The notes under the pieces are model-generated. The model was not told where the DNA came from and made no database searches. It was given only the letters and a program-made list of their open reading frames with translations. The translations under genes were made by a program, and so were the position numbers. A stretch of 64,000 nt of DNA from contig CBDFML010000007.1 in NCBI GenBank assembly GCA_965249645.1, positions 62,001-126,000 of the forward strand, read 5' to 3'. Shown here piece after piece: positions 1-9,500 of this stretch (its first letter is position 1; the number at the start of each line of letters is the position of its first letter). The DNA is from CAVOEB01 sp965249645 (GTDB taxonomy: Bacteria > Pseudomonadota > Alphaproteobacteria > UBA828 > JAPUJA01).

Positions 1-10
1 GAATTAATTC

Positions 11-40
11 CTTCTAAGTCTATGATTTAGAAGTATTTTT
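11..40 (+). terminator. Possible Rho-independent terminator at window edge
   Basis: A 7-bp stem (CTTCTAA at 11-17 pairing with TTAGAAG at 27-33) is followed by TATTTTT. The T-tract lies on the + strand, so it would stop a rightward gene upstream of the window. The stem is AT-rich and short, so the call is tentative. Confidence 0.3.
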
Positions 41-84
41 GGAATCCAAGAGGAAAATTTTCCGGTTTCGGCCCTCGGCGGGCG

Positions 85-815
85 TTAATGCTCCAGCCCG
101 AACCCCATTTTCCAGAAACTGGTTTCGAGCCGAACGATCTGTGCGAAGATTTTCGCAAGCTGGGCAAAACGTTCCTCGCTCAGCCGGCTCGCCGCCACCT
201 CGTCGAGATGCGCTTCGCAGCGCGCGCAACCTCCTGGTAGTCGTCGCCGGCGTATTGCTCGATCCAGTCCCGGAACGGATTGCCCTCGAGCACCGTGCGT
301 TCGTGGTCAATCAGCAGCCGGCCGACCACGGCGTAGCCGATGACGCAGGGCGAGAGCGCGGTGTGCAGGTCGAGCACATCGCCCGCGGCGCCGCAGTCAA
401 GGATGTAGCGGGTGTAGGCGAGGTTGGCGTTCAATTCGGGAATCTTGTCCAGGTCCGCCATGGAGATGCCCCAGGATTCAAGCAGGCTGCGGTGCAAAAG
501 GAGTTCCGAGTCGAGCACGGCCAACATGGTATCGAGGGACTTGCGCATATCGGTGACGGTTTCCGCCTTGTAGGCGGCAAGCGCGTAGGCGCGGGCATAA
601 TTGATGCAGAAGAGGTAGTCCTGGACGATATAGTGCCGGTATGCCTCGTCCGAGAGCTTGCCCTCGGCAAGGTTCCAGATGAATTCGTTGTCGAGGTATT
701 CGTCCCAGACGTCGGCGCAGGCAACCTTGAGGCGTTGCCACAGCGTGCCGTTGCTCCGGTAGGCATCGGCAACCCGCGCCGGAATGGGCGCGGGCGCATC
801 TCCAAGGCGCATCAT
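85..815 (-). pseudogene. tenA: TenA family aminopyrimidine aminohydrolase, frameshifted near C-terminus
   Basis: TenA/thiaminase II-type protein, a family that hydrolyses aminopyrimidines to salvage the HMP half of thiamine. The main frame (815 to 180, 211 aa) carries the family pattern: an acidic N-terminal half (VWDEYLDNEF, VQDYLF) and the expected catalytic Cys in ALSPCVIGY (about residue 157). It then ends early in unrelated residues (STRWRRAG). The missing family C-terminus lies in another frame, reading ERFAQLAKIF and then RLETSFWKMGF, with a stop at 85-87. ETSFWKMG matches the terminal helix of TenA that holds the second catalytic Glu. The switch falls in a GC-dinucleotide run at about 219-228, where losing 2 or gaining 1 base restores the frame. 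Either the gene is freshly broken or the run was miscounted. Function is known for the family; substrate here is inferred. Confidence 0.8.
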
Positions 816-975
816 CGACGGTCTCCCCGCGCTCAGCCATGTCCCGCCCGATGCCGTGTAACCGGCAGGGAGGCTTGCTCTTCCATCTTATATTTGAAAG
901 CTTAGGTCGGTCGGGCGGGGTCTCGCAAGGGCAATGACCAAGCCGCGGTCGCCGCCGACGTTACGGGAGCAAGCC

Positions 976-1392
976 ATGGCTGACGACACCGACATCGCGA
1001 CCATCGAGAAATGGTTCCGCCTGCTCGGCGAGGGCGACTACGACGCCATGCACGCGCTGGACGCAGACGACATCGTGTGGGAGGTTATCACCGGCGGCTC
1101 CGAAGGCATCGTGCTGTGGCTGGGCCGCTTCGAAGGGCGGCCGGGTGTCGACGACTGTCTCCAGCTGTTTTCCCAGGCGGTCGAAAGCGAACGCTTCGAG
1201 ACCAGCGAAATCCTGAGCGGACCGGACGGCACGGTCGTCGTGCTGGGCAGTGCCGACGTTCGCGCCTATCACGACGATGCGCGGTTTCGCATCGAGTTCG
1301 CGGAGTTTCTTCGCATGCGCGAGGGCAAGATCGCCTTCGTCAAGGTCTACGGCGACAGCGGCGCGGCGCGTACCGCCTTCGAGAACCGGTAG
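976..1392 (+). CDS. SnoaL/NTF2-like protein
   Basis: A 138-aa single-domain protein of the NTF2/SnoaL cone fold, suggested by the opening IATIEKWFRLLGEGDYDAMHAL, the central DDIVWEVI strand and a C-terminal FRMREGKIAFVKVYGD strand pair. The start at 976 is chosen because GGGAG sits just upstream; the frame is open further upstream from 934 but without a ribosome site. Such proteins are small isomerases, cyclases or ligand-binding partners of oxidoreductases. It sits 20 bp before an MDR oxidoreductase and probably shares its transcript. Exact activity cannot be read from the sequence. Confidence 0.8.
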   Translation: MADDTDIATIEKWFRLLGEGDYDAMHALDADDIVWEVITGGSEGIVLWLGRFEGRPGVDDCLQLFSQAVESERFETSEILSGPDGTVVVLGSADVRAYHDDARFRIEFAEFLRMREGKIAFVKVYGDSGAARTAFENR

Positions 1393-1412
1393 GGCCAAGG
1401 GAGAGAAATATC

Positions 1413-2492
1413 ATGAGAGCTGCCCGATTTTACGAGCCCGGCGCGCCGCTCGTCGTCGAGGAGGTGCCCGATCCCGAGCTGCAACCGGGTGCTGTTGTGG
1501 TTCGGGTGCTGGCCGCATTCGTGCCGCCCTATTTCGCCGAGATGATCGACGGACGGATATCGTACCCGTTGCCGCCGCTGCCCTTCACACCAGGCATGGA
1601 CACCATCGGCGAGGTGATTGAGGTGGCCGACGACGTCTCGGGCCTGGAAGTGAGCCAGAGGGTATTTTGCGATCATTACTACAACACGGTCAATATCGGG
1701 GGACGGGCGGAATCCTGTTATGTAGGCGTCTTCGGCAAGGGCGAGCGATCGCAGAAGATACTCGCCCGCTGGCACGACGGCAGCTTCGCCGAAAAAATGA
1801 TGCTGCCTGCGGAATGTTTCACCCCGCTGGGCGGAGCGGCGGATATCGACCCGGCAAAGCTGGTCCGGATCGGCTGGTTCGGCACCTGCTACGGTGCCAT
1901 GGTCCGCTCGACTTTCCGGCCCGGCCACACGGTGCTGGTCAATGCGGCGACGGGCCTAGTTGGCGCGGCGGGGGTACTGCTCGCGCTCGCCATGGGGGCA
2001 GGCCGGATCGTGGCGCTGGGACGAAAAGAACCTGTGCTCGACGAGCTTTGCGCGCTCGATCCCCGCCGGGTCTCGGCGGTCCGGATCGCAGGCGCGGCGG
2101 ACGATGCGCCCGCGATTCTCGACGCGGTCGACAGCGGCGCCGACATCATGCTCGACTGCGTCGGCGACATCCCCGACCCCGCCTCGACCCAGAACGCGCT
2201 TGCCGCCCTGGGACCCTACGGCTGTGCCCTGTTCGTGGGCGGCTGCTTCGGCGATCTCACGGTCAACTACAAATGGATGCTGGACAAGCAGATCACGATG
2301 CTGGGATCGAGCTGGTATCCCCGTCAGGGCACCGCGGAAATGCTCGGCATGATCGCCACCGGGGCGCTCGGTGCCGAGGCCCTGCGGGCGCGGATCTTCT
2401 CTCTCGATGAAGCGAACGAGGCGGTGCAGTGGGCCGAGAGTGGGCCCGGCGGGTTGGAGCACGCGGCGCTCGTGCCTGAACAGGCGGGGTGA
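1413..2492 (+). CDS. MDR superfamily zinc-free alcohol dehydrogenase/quinone oxidoreductase-like protein
   Basis: A 359-aa medium-chain dehydrogenase/reductase. The GroES-like N-terminal domain (residues 1 to about 140) holds the motif FTPGMDTIGEVIEV. A Rossmann domain follows, with the dinucleotide loop NAATGLVGAAGV and the strand IVALGR. The catalytic zinc Cys normally found near residue 38 is replaced by AAFVPPYFAEM, so it is probably a zinc-independent member that uses NAD(P)H on a carbonyl or enone. The ATG at 1413 follows GGGAGAG. It lies 10 bp before the GMC oxidoreductase and belongs to the same rightward cluster. Substrate unknown. Confidence 0.85.
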   Translation: MRAARFYEPGAPLVVEEVPDPELQPGAVVVRVLAAFVPPYFAEMIDGRISYPLPPLPFTPGMDTIGEVIEVADDVSGLEVSQRVFCDHYYNTVNIGGRAESCYVGVFGKGERSQKILARWHDGSFAEKMMLPAECFTPLGGAADIDPAKLVRIGWFGTCYGAMVRSTFRPGHTVLVNAATGLVGAAGVLLALAMGAGRIVALGRKEPVLDELCALDPRRVSAVRIAGAADDAPAILDAVDSGADIMLDCVGDIPDPASTQNALAALGPYGCALFVGGCFGDLTVNYKWMLDKQITMLGSSWYPRQGTAEMLGMIATGALGAEALRARIFSLDEANEAVQWAESGPGGLEHAALVPEQAG

Positions 2493-2502
2493 GAGCGGGG
2501 CA

Positions 2503-4149
2503 ATGGATCGGACGCCGGAGTACGATTACGTCATCGTCGGCGCGGGTTCGGCGGGTTGCGTTCTCGCAAACCGGCTGACGAAGGATGCCGATCTCCGCGT
2601 CCTCCTGCTCGAGGCCGGGCCCTCCGACCGCAGTCTTTACATCGATATGCCGGGCGGGGTGATCCATCTTCTGAATTCTCCCCGCTTCAACTGGTGCTAC
2701 TGGACCGAGCCCGAGCCGTTTCTCGACGACCGGACCATCTTCTGGCCGTGTGGCAAGGTGTTGGGCGGGTCGTCCTCGATCAACGGTCTGGCCTGGGTGC
2801 GGGGTCACGCGTTCGATTACGACGGCTGGGCCGCGCAAGGCAACAGCGGCTGGAGTTATGACGAGCTGGTGCCCTATTTCAAGCGTTCGGAAACCTGGCT
2901 CGACGGGCCGAGCGAATATCGCGGCACGGAGGGGCCGATGTTCATCACCCCGGGCGCGATGGACAACCCGCTCTATCACGCCTTTGTCGACGCGGGGGTC
3001 GAGGCGGGCTATCCGCGCACCCAGGATCAGAACGGCTTTCAGCAGGAAGGCTTCGGGCCGATGGATCTCTCGATCTATCGCGGCCGGCGCTGGAGCACGG
3101 CGCGGGGCTATCTCGATCCGGCACGCAAGCGGCCCAATCTGACCATACGCACCGGGACACTGGCGACGAAGCTTCTCGTGGAGGGAAGCCACGCGGTGGG
3201 CGTCGAGTTCAGTGAGGGGGGCCGCATGACCAGTGCGCGGGCAAACCGCGAAGTTCTGGTCTGCGCCGGCGCTGTGAACACGCCGCAGTTGCTCTTGCTC
3301 TCGGGGATCGGCCCGGCGGACGAAATCGCGCCCCACGGTGTCGATAGCGTGTTGGATTTACCGGGCGTGGGGCGGAACCTGCACGATCACATCGAATTTT
3401 ACATGCAACATGAATGCACCCAACGGGTTTCACTGCACCGATTGATGAACCCGCTGGCGACGCTGCGTATCGGTCTGGAATGGCTGCTGTTCAAAACCGG
3501 CGCGGCGGCGACCAATCACAGCGAGGCGGGCGCCTTCATCCGAAGTTCACCGGATGTGCCCAATCCCAACCTGCAATACCACTTCGTGCCCATGGCGTTT
3601 CGACGGGAAGATCTCGCGCCCCTGCCCTGCGAGAGTTTCCAGGTCCATGTCAGCCCCATGCGTCCCGTAAGCCGCGGGCAGATTCGTCTGCGCTCCGACG
3701 ATCCTGCCGCGCCGCCGATCATCGAGCCCAACTACCTGGCGGAGGAAGAGGACCGCCGCATCGCACGAGAAGGAGTCCGGCGCACCCGCGAGATCTTTGC
3801 TCAGGCGGCGTTCGACGCCTACCGGGGGCGCGAAATTTCGCCCGGCGATACGGTGCAGAACGATGCCGAGATCGATGCCTTCGTACGCGAGGCGGCGGAC
3901 ACGGAATATCATCCCTGCGGCAGCGCCAAGATGGGCACGGATGCTGCCGCCGTGGTCGATCCCAGCCTGCGGCTGCGCGGCATCGAGGGCCTGCGTGTGG
4001 TCGATGCCTCGGTGATGCCGTCGATTGTGAGTGCGAATCTGAATGCGGCGGTTATCATGATCGCCGAGAAGGCCGCCGACATGATCCTCGGGCGCGACCC
4101 GTTGCCGCCCGAGCCGCTGCCGGTCTATAGCGTGGGAGCGCGGTCATGA
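2503..4149 (+). CDS. GMC family FAD-dependent oxidoreductase (choline dehydrogenase-like)
   Basis: A 548-aa glucose-methanol-choline oxidoreductase close in length to BetA and alkanol dehydrogenases. The FAD-binding motif VIVGAGSAGC opens the protein (about residues 10-19). The GMC signature GGSSSINGLAWVRG follows at about 85-98. The catalytic His is in EYHPCGSAKMG (about 470), with the partner Asn in SANLNAAVIM (about 513). It oxidises a primary or secondary alcohol to a carbonyl. It sits between the MDR protein and the amidohydrolase, overlapping the latter by 4 bp (ATGA), so the three are probably translated together in one breakdown pathway. The actual alcohol is not evident. Confidence 0.9.
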   Translation: MDRTPEYDYVIVGAGSAGCVLANRLTKDADLRVLLLEAGPSDRSLYIDMPGGVIHLLNSPRFNWCYWTEPEPFLDDRTIFWPCGKVLGGSSSINGLAWVRGHAFDYDGWAAQGNSGWSYDELVPYFKRSETWLDGPSEYRGTEGPMFITPGAMDNPLYHAFVDAGVEAGYPRTQDQNGFQQEGFGPMDLSIYRGRRWSTARGYLDPARKRPNLTIRTGTLATKLLVEGSHAVGVEFSEGGRMTSARANREVLVCAGAVNTPQLLLLSGIGPADEIAPHGVDSVLDLPGVGRNLHDHIEFYMQHECTQRVSLHRLMNPLATLRIGLEWLLFKTGAAATNHSEAGAFIRSSPDVPNPNLQYHFVPMAFRREDLAPLPCESFQVHVSPMRPVSRGQIRLRSDDPAAPPIIEPNYLAEEEDRRIAREGVRRTREIFAQAAFDAYRGREISPGDTVQNDAEIDAFVREAADTEYHPCGSAKMGTDAAAVVDPSLRLRGIEGLRVVDASVMPSIVSANLNAAVIMIAEKAADMILGRDPLPPEPLPVYSVGARS

Positions 4150-5093
4150 GCCGACTGCTCCTGCGCGGACATTATGTCGTCCACGATCCCGACGCCCTGC
4201 CGGACGGGGGAATGATTGAGGACGGCGCGCTATTGATCGAGGATGGCAAGGCTGTCGAGGTGGCATCGAGGGTCGATCTCGAACCCCGGGCCGGTGACGC
4301 CGAAAGGTTGGGATCGAACCGTCATCTGGTTATTCCCGGCCTGATCAATGCTCATCATCACGGACGGGGACTTGGAGCACTACAACTCGGCGTCCGGGAC
4401 GATTATCTCGAGCGCTGGATGCTCGATTTTTGGACGGAAAATCCCCTCGACGTTTACCTCGACACGCTTTACGCCAACCTGAACATGATTCGCTCCGGCG
4501 TGACGTCGGTCATCCATTCCGGCTATATACGTATACCGGGACTGCTGGAAGAGGAGACCCGCGACGCGCTCCGAGCCTACAGCGATGCGGGGCTGCGAGT
4601 TGCCTACGCGGTCGGCATCGAGGACGAGATCAAGTTCGTCTACGGTGAAAACGACTCGTTCTTGGCAACCCTTCCCAACGACCTCGCGTCGACCGCGCGC
4701 CCCTTGGTCGAGCCGTTGAGCGAACACGAAATTGCACGCTATTTCGTCTTCGTCGCCGAACTTGTCGCCGAGACGGCTGATGATCCCTTGGTGGATCTGC
4801 TCTATGGACCGAGTTGGCCAGTCTGGTGTTCCGACCGTCTGCTGAGACGAGTGGCGGAGGAAGCCTCACGAGCAGGCCGCGGCGTGCACCTGCATGTGCT
4901 TGAGTCGCCGCTTGAGCGCGAATACGGTCTGCAATGCTACGGCGAGAGCACGGTCGACCATTTGGCCGGGCTGGGACTGATGGGACCACATACATTGTTC
5001 GCGCACGGAACCTGGCTTTCCAACGCCGATATCGAGCTGTGCGCGGAGCACGGCGTCTCGGTGTGTCACAACCCGGGATCGAATCTCCGGTGA
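4146..5093 (+). pseudogene. Amidohydrolase (TrzN/AtzA/SsnA-like), 3' end cut off by the prophage
   Basis: The N-terminal two thirds of a metal-dependent amidohydrolase/chlorohydrolase-type deaminase. Visible metal-site elements are INAHHHG (about residues 67-73), LHVLESP and FAHGTWL. The 315-aa frame stops right after the conserved CHNPGSNLR stretch, where full-length relatives (about 430-460 aa) go on to the last metal Asp and the end of the barrel. The stop codon TGA (5091-5093) is formed by the first bases of the prophage end. The rest of the gene is not found beyond the far prophage end. The product should be inactive because it lacks the C-terminal barrel strands. It overlaps the upstream GMC gene by 4 bp. 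Confidence 0.85.
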
Positions 5094-5480
5094 GAACGGC
5101 GGCGCAATAATCCCCCACTGAAGCGGCCGGTTGATCCGGCTGTGGCTGTAGCCAAACGAAAAAAATCCAAAATCGAAACGAAAATAATTCAAAATGGCCT
5201 GGAAAACGGGCCCGATTTCCGGCCCTTTTCCGCCTGGAAAATCCGACCCGTTTTCCACCCCTAATCCCGTCCCTGATTCCGACCCATCCATGCCTGGAAC
5301 CATGTCCGTCTGGGCGGCACCGGCATCGAGCACGGGGACGTGGACGACGCGGACCTGGACGAGGCACTGGGTGTTCACGCCGGGCGCCGGGGGCGGGCAG
5401 AGGGAGGGTGCGCAGGTGGCCAGGCACAAAACCGCCGCGAGGCCGGCCACGGCGAACAGGACCGAACGGGATCTCATCAT
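5094..5480 (-). CDS. Putative phage lipoprotein-like ORF running out through the prophage end
   Basis: It starts 9 bp after the tail fibre gene with a typical signal peptide and lipobox (LFAVAGLAAVLCLATC). The first 60 or so residues are Pro/Cys-rich. The frame has no stop before the prophage boundary and continues antisense through the amidohydrolase to 4866, so its native 3' end is lost or the last part is not coding. A spanin-like or tail-associated lipoprotein would fit its position at the end of the late operon, but this is only inference from place and signal peptide. Coding status is uncertain. Confidence 0.3.
5178..5189 (+). repeat. Subterminal inverted repeat, left copy
   Basis: ACGAAAATAATT, preceded by CGAA and followed by CAAAAT. 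The inverted partner is at 24948-24959. It lies 87 bp from the proposed left end. Nearby on the same strand are further GAAA-rich blocks (5154-5180) and two GCCTGGAAAA motifs (5197-5241), which would fit a transposase-binding region. Confidence 0.6.
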
Positions 5481-5489
5481 ACCGGTCTC

Positions 5490-6542
5490 CTAGTAGGCGA
5501 TGAACACGCCGCCGCCGGAGCCGCCGGAGGCGTCGTTGCCGTTTCCGTAACCGCCGGCGCCGCCCGCGCCGGGCCAGTAGGCGCCATCGACGCTCCAGGC
5601 TTCCGCGGCGCTGCCGTCCCGTGCCCGGCGTAAGGCGCGCACGGTCTCGAAGAGGGCGAAGAGGGCATCGACGACAGCGGTATCCTGGGCGCGGGGCAGC
5701 AGAAAGTCCCTGACCGGTCCCGTGGCGTCGATGGCGGAGGCGTAGTTCCCCCCGGAGCCCGTGCCGATAGCGCCGGCGGCGCCGTTTGCGTGGGCGCCGT
5801 GCCAGGTGGTGGCGACGGACGCGCCGCCCCCGCCTGTCCCGCCCGTGGCGCTTAGTCCGGCGAACGACGAATCGCCGCCGTCGCTGCCGCCGGCAGCGGT
5901 GGCGCCCCGGGCACCGCCGGTGCCCACGCTTACGGAATAGTCGGTGCCGGACACAACGGTGGCGAAGCCGGCAGCGAGGCCTCCCAGCCCGCCGCTGCCG
6001 CCGCTACGGCTCACGGGCCGCAATGGAGCTTTGGGGAGCGGACGGAGAGACCGGGTTTGGCCGCCCCCGCCGCCACCACCGGCGGCGAAGACGATGCCAT
6101 AGACCCGGGTGACGCCAGCGGGCGGGGTGAAAGTGCCCGCGGCGGTGAAGCTCTCGAACACGGTAAAGCCAAGCAGGCGATCCCGCAGCACCGCGCCCAA
6201 CTCGGCGGGTGAGACGGCAAGATCGCTGCGCGTCAGCGCGGCGGTCTCGGCGGCGGTGGCGAGACGGAGAGCGCCGGCGGCCGCGCTGCTCGCGGCGGGT
6301 AGGTGGAGGCGGGGCAGCAGTGCGTTGGCATCGAGCGGAGCTGTCCCGTTCGCCGCGGCGCGGCCAGTCTGTGCGTCTGGCACATAACCGCTGGTGTCAA
6401 GGCCGGCCACGCCGCCGGCGGCGCCCCGGGCGGCGAGCAGCGCTTTCACGATCTGGAAGAGGCGGAGGAACTGGGCGCGGGGCGGGGTGTCCGTGCCGGC
6501 GTCGAGTGCGTCCGTGGAAAGGTCGTCGGCGGGCCAGGTCAT
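5490..6542 (-). CDS. Phage tail fibre-type protein with glycine-rich C-terminal domain
   Basis: A 350-aa protein. Residues 1-130 are an Ala/Leu-rich stalk-like region. A strand-rich segment (FESFTAAGTFTPPAGVTRVYGIVF) then leads into a long glycine-rich domain (runs such as GGGGGGG and GGTGGGG) ending in GGGVFIAY. That layout is typical of glycine-rich receptor-binding tips of siphophage tail fibres. It is the last well-supported gene of the leftward tail operon, 19 bp after the J-like protein, as expected for a fibre or tip gene. Host receptor unknown. Confidence 0.8.
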   Translation of the reverse strand: MTWPADDLSTDALDAGTDTPPRAQFLRLFQIVKALLAARGAAGGVAGLDTSGYVPDAQTGRAAANGTAPLDANALLPRLHLPAASSAAAGALRLATAAETAALTRSDLAVSPAELGAVLRDRLLGFTVFESFTAAGTFTPPAGVTRVYGIVFAAGGGGGGGQTRSLRPLPKAPLRPVSRSGGSGGLGGLAAGFATVVSGTDYSVSVGTGGARGATAAGGSDGGDSSFAGLSATGGTGGGGASVATTWHGAHANGAAGAIGTGSGGNYASAIDATGPVRDFLLPRAQDTAVVDALFALFETVRALRRARDGSAAEAWSVDGAYWPGAGGAGGYGNGNDASGGSGGGVFIAY

Positions 6543-6561
6543 GGGGCGTCTCCTCTATACC

Positions 6562-9500
6562 TTATGCGATACCGTGAACGACGGCGTCGACGGTGGCGTC
6601 GGCGGCGTTGCCGCCGCCGTCGAAGATCTTGATCCGGGTGGGATCGTTCTTGTTGTCGAGCACCCAGGACCAGCCGGCCCCGACCGATTGCAGGGTGAGG
6701 TCGACGTCGGTGACGACGGCAAGCGTGGTGGGGATCTGGCGGCCGTTCGCGGTGGAGCCTTCCCAATCGGCGGTGTCCGTATCGAGGAACTTCTCCTGGG
6801 CCGCGGTGCCGAGCAGGGAATAGCAGAGGTGATCGAGCCGGAGCATGGTTGCACCGTCGCCCGAGAGGCTCCAGCGCAGTTGCAGGTGGCGGGCGGCGAG
6901 CAGGGTTCCGGCGGTGTAATCCTGCCAGCTTTCCGTATCGAGCGCCGCAGCGCTCGTGGCGGTGCGGTATTGCAGGGTTACGTCCCCGGCGGTCTCCGCC
7001 TGCCAGTCGACGGCGAAGGGCACCTCGGCGCCCAGATCGATGGCCTCGGTGGCGTAGCTCATGGCCTGGGCGCCGTCATCGCCGTCGCCCAGGGCCCAGG
7101 AGGTCCAGCCGTCCCAGCTTGCGATGTCGTCCCAGTCGTAATCGCCCGCACCCTCGAGGGCGTCCATGCCGTCACTGGAGCGGACCGCGCCCACGATGGT
7201 GCCGGGCCAGCCGAGGGCGGAGGGACAGGCCCAGAGGAAGGTATTGCCCAGGCGGGGATCGGGCAGCTCGGCGGTGATATAAACGCTGTCCGACTGCAGG
7301 CCGCTGGTATCCTCGGCCCGGACGGCGAAGGTCCAGTCGCCGGCACGGAGCTCGTTGGTCTCGTAAGGGCTGGAGGTCAGCAGGCCGTCATGGAGCGGCG
7401 TCATGACATCCCAGGCGGGTTGATCGGCGTCCGCGGCGGTCTCGGCGTAACGGATGCGTACGCCCGCGAGGTCGGGATCGGGCGGCGGGGTCCAGCGCAG
7501 GCGCCTCGTGCCGTCGCCCAGGGTGTCGATCAGGAAGTTCACAGGCGCGCCAGGCGGTGCATGCTTGCCGCGGATCGTATAATCCACGGTGAGCGGCATA
7601 CCCACGGGTGCCGCGGCCGAGCCCGGAGTGGCGGTGACCGTGAGCCGGCCGGCGGGCGGTCCGATCCAGAAGGCCCCGGTCTCGCCGTCGGCGAGCCGGG
7701 CGACGGTGCGCGGCGCGCCGCCGTTAAGCGCGGCGCGGACGACGCCGCCCCGCCAGTCGCCGGCGACGGTGAGATGGGCCGCGATCTCGACGGCGAAGCC
7801 GGCGCCGACCCGGATCAGGGTCTCGGAGAGCGCGATGTGGAGCACCCGGGGGGTGTGGCGGCGCGGCGCGGGGAGCGGCACGTCGAGGTTCTCGGTCGCC
7901 GCCGTATAGTAGGCGTCGACCTCGTCGATCGCCTCGAGGCGGACCCGGTCCTCGGAGACGGGCACGACCACGACGATGCGGGCCTTTGCGGGCGGGCCGC
8001 TGGCGCCGTAGAAGCGCCACACGGTATCGAGGGGGTCCGCGCCCCAGGCGTCGGGGGCATCGTCGAGCGGGGTCTCCAACACCACGGCCGCGGTCTCGCC
8101 CGGGGTTCCGGCGCCGTCGGTGTGGGCGACGGCGCTGGTATGGAGTGCGCCGTCCGCCAGGCGGAGCAGCAGATAGTCCCCGCGGCCCGAGAGGGCGACC
8201 GGACGATCGAGGGTGAGCCGCCCGGTAGTACCGTCCGCGAGCCGCCCGGAGCTGCCGCCGTCGATGAGGGAATGGGTCAGGTGGACCACGTCGCCCCGGG
8301 CGATCGCCATCAGCCCCTCGGCGCCCATCTCCCAGCGCATCCGGCGGCGGTGATAGACCTGGCGGGCGGCCTGGAGGTTGCACTCGGCCGCGGCCTGGGC
8401 GGTGGTGGTGACGCCGGCCAGGGTCAAGGTGGTGCTGCCGGCCGGGGCGCGCGGCGCGCCGGGCACGGTGCGGCGGACGGAGTTGTACTGCCAGTCGAGC
8501 TTGGGGTCGATATAGCGGCAGACGATCTCCTCCGCGGCGCGGTTCGCGGCGTACTCGATTCCGAAGGAGCCTGCGACGATGTTGCCGGGGGTCACCAACG
8601 CGCTCGCCGGCGTATCGGGGGCGTCCCAGACGACGCCGAGCCGGCCGGTCTGCCAGGTTGGGCTGGCACGCCCGCAGCGGGCGATCAGGGTCAGTACGTC
8701 GGCGTGGGACAGGGTGCGGTCGATCACATAGTCGCAGGCAAGGCCCTCATCGTCGCACCAGGCGCCCCAGGCGGCGATCGACGGCTCGTCGATACGCGCC
8801 TCGGACAGGCCGGCGCCGGCGGCGAGCCGGCCGTCGATGGTGACGCCCCGGGCGTACCAGCGGAACAGCCAGGCGGGGTTCGACGAGGCTTGCGGCGCAC
8901 TCCAGGTGGCTGCGGCCACGTCCCAGACGGGGATCTTCTGATGCACGGTGGCGGAGAGCCGGTCGAGCCGGCCGGAGAGCTGGCCGGTGGCGCGGATCTT
9001 GAGCGCGAGGCGGGTCTGGCCCTTATAGTCGGCCCGATCGGGCTGATAGGAGCGCAGCGCCGTCCAGCTCAGCTCGTCGTGGACCCGCTCGGAGGTCGAG
9101 GGTGCGCCTGTGCGCCGAACCCGCACGACGTGGGTGCCGTGGCTATCGAGACCGTAGGCGAGGGTGCGGCGGAAGGGCGAAGGTGTGCCGTGGACGAGCC
9201 GCACGGTGTGGCTTCGCTTGCCGGTCTCGTCGCCTTCGGGCCAGTACTCGATCTCGATATCGACGGCGTGGGCGATATAGTTGCCCTGCTCGTCGATGCG
9301 GAACAGCCGGCCGGCGAGGTCGATGCCGATCCGCGTCGCCCCGGCGCCGGTGACCCGCTCCACCCAGTCCGTATCCCCGAGCGCCGCGCCCGGCTCGCTG
9401 TCGACGTTGCCGGCGACGAGCGCGATCGGCGCGCCGTCGACGCTCCACTGGGTCTCGACCTCGTCGAAGTCGGTGAGCGGGGTGTCGCCGATCCTGAGCT

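Noticed and set aside
39..905. A 288-aa + strand frame
   Set aside because: Shadow of the TenA gene; TenA motifs are on the opposite strand.
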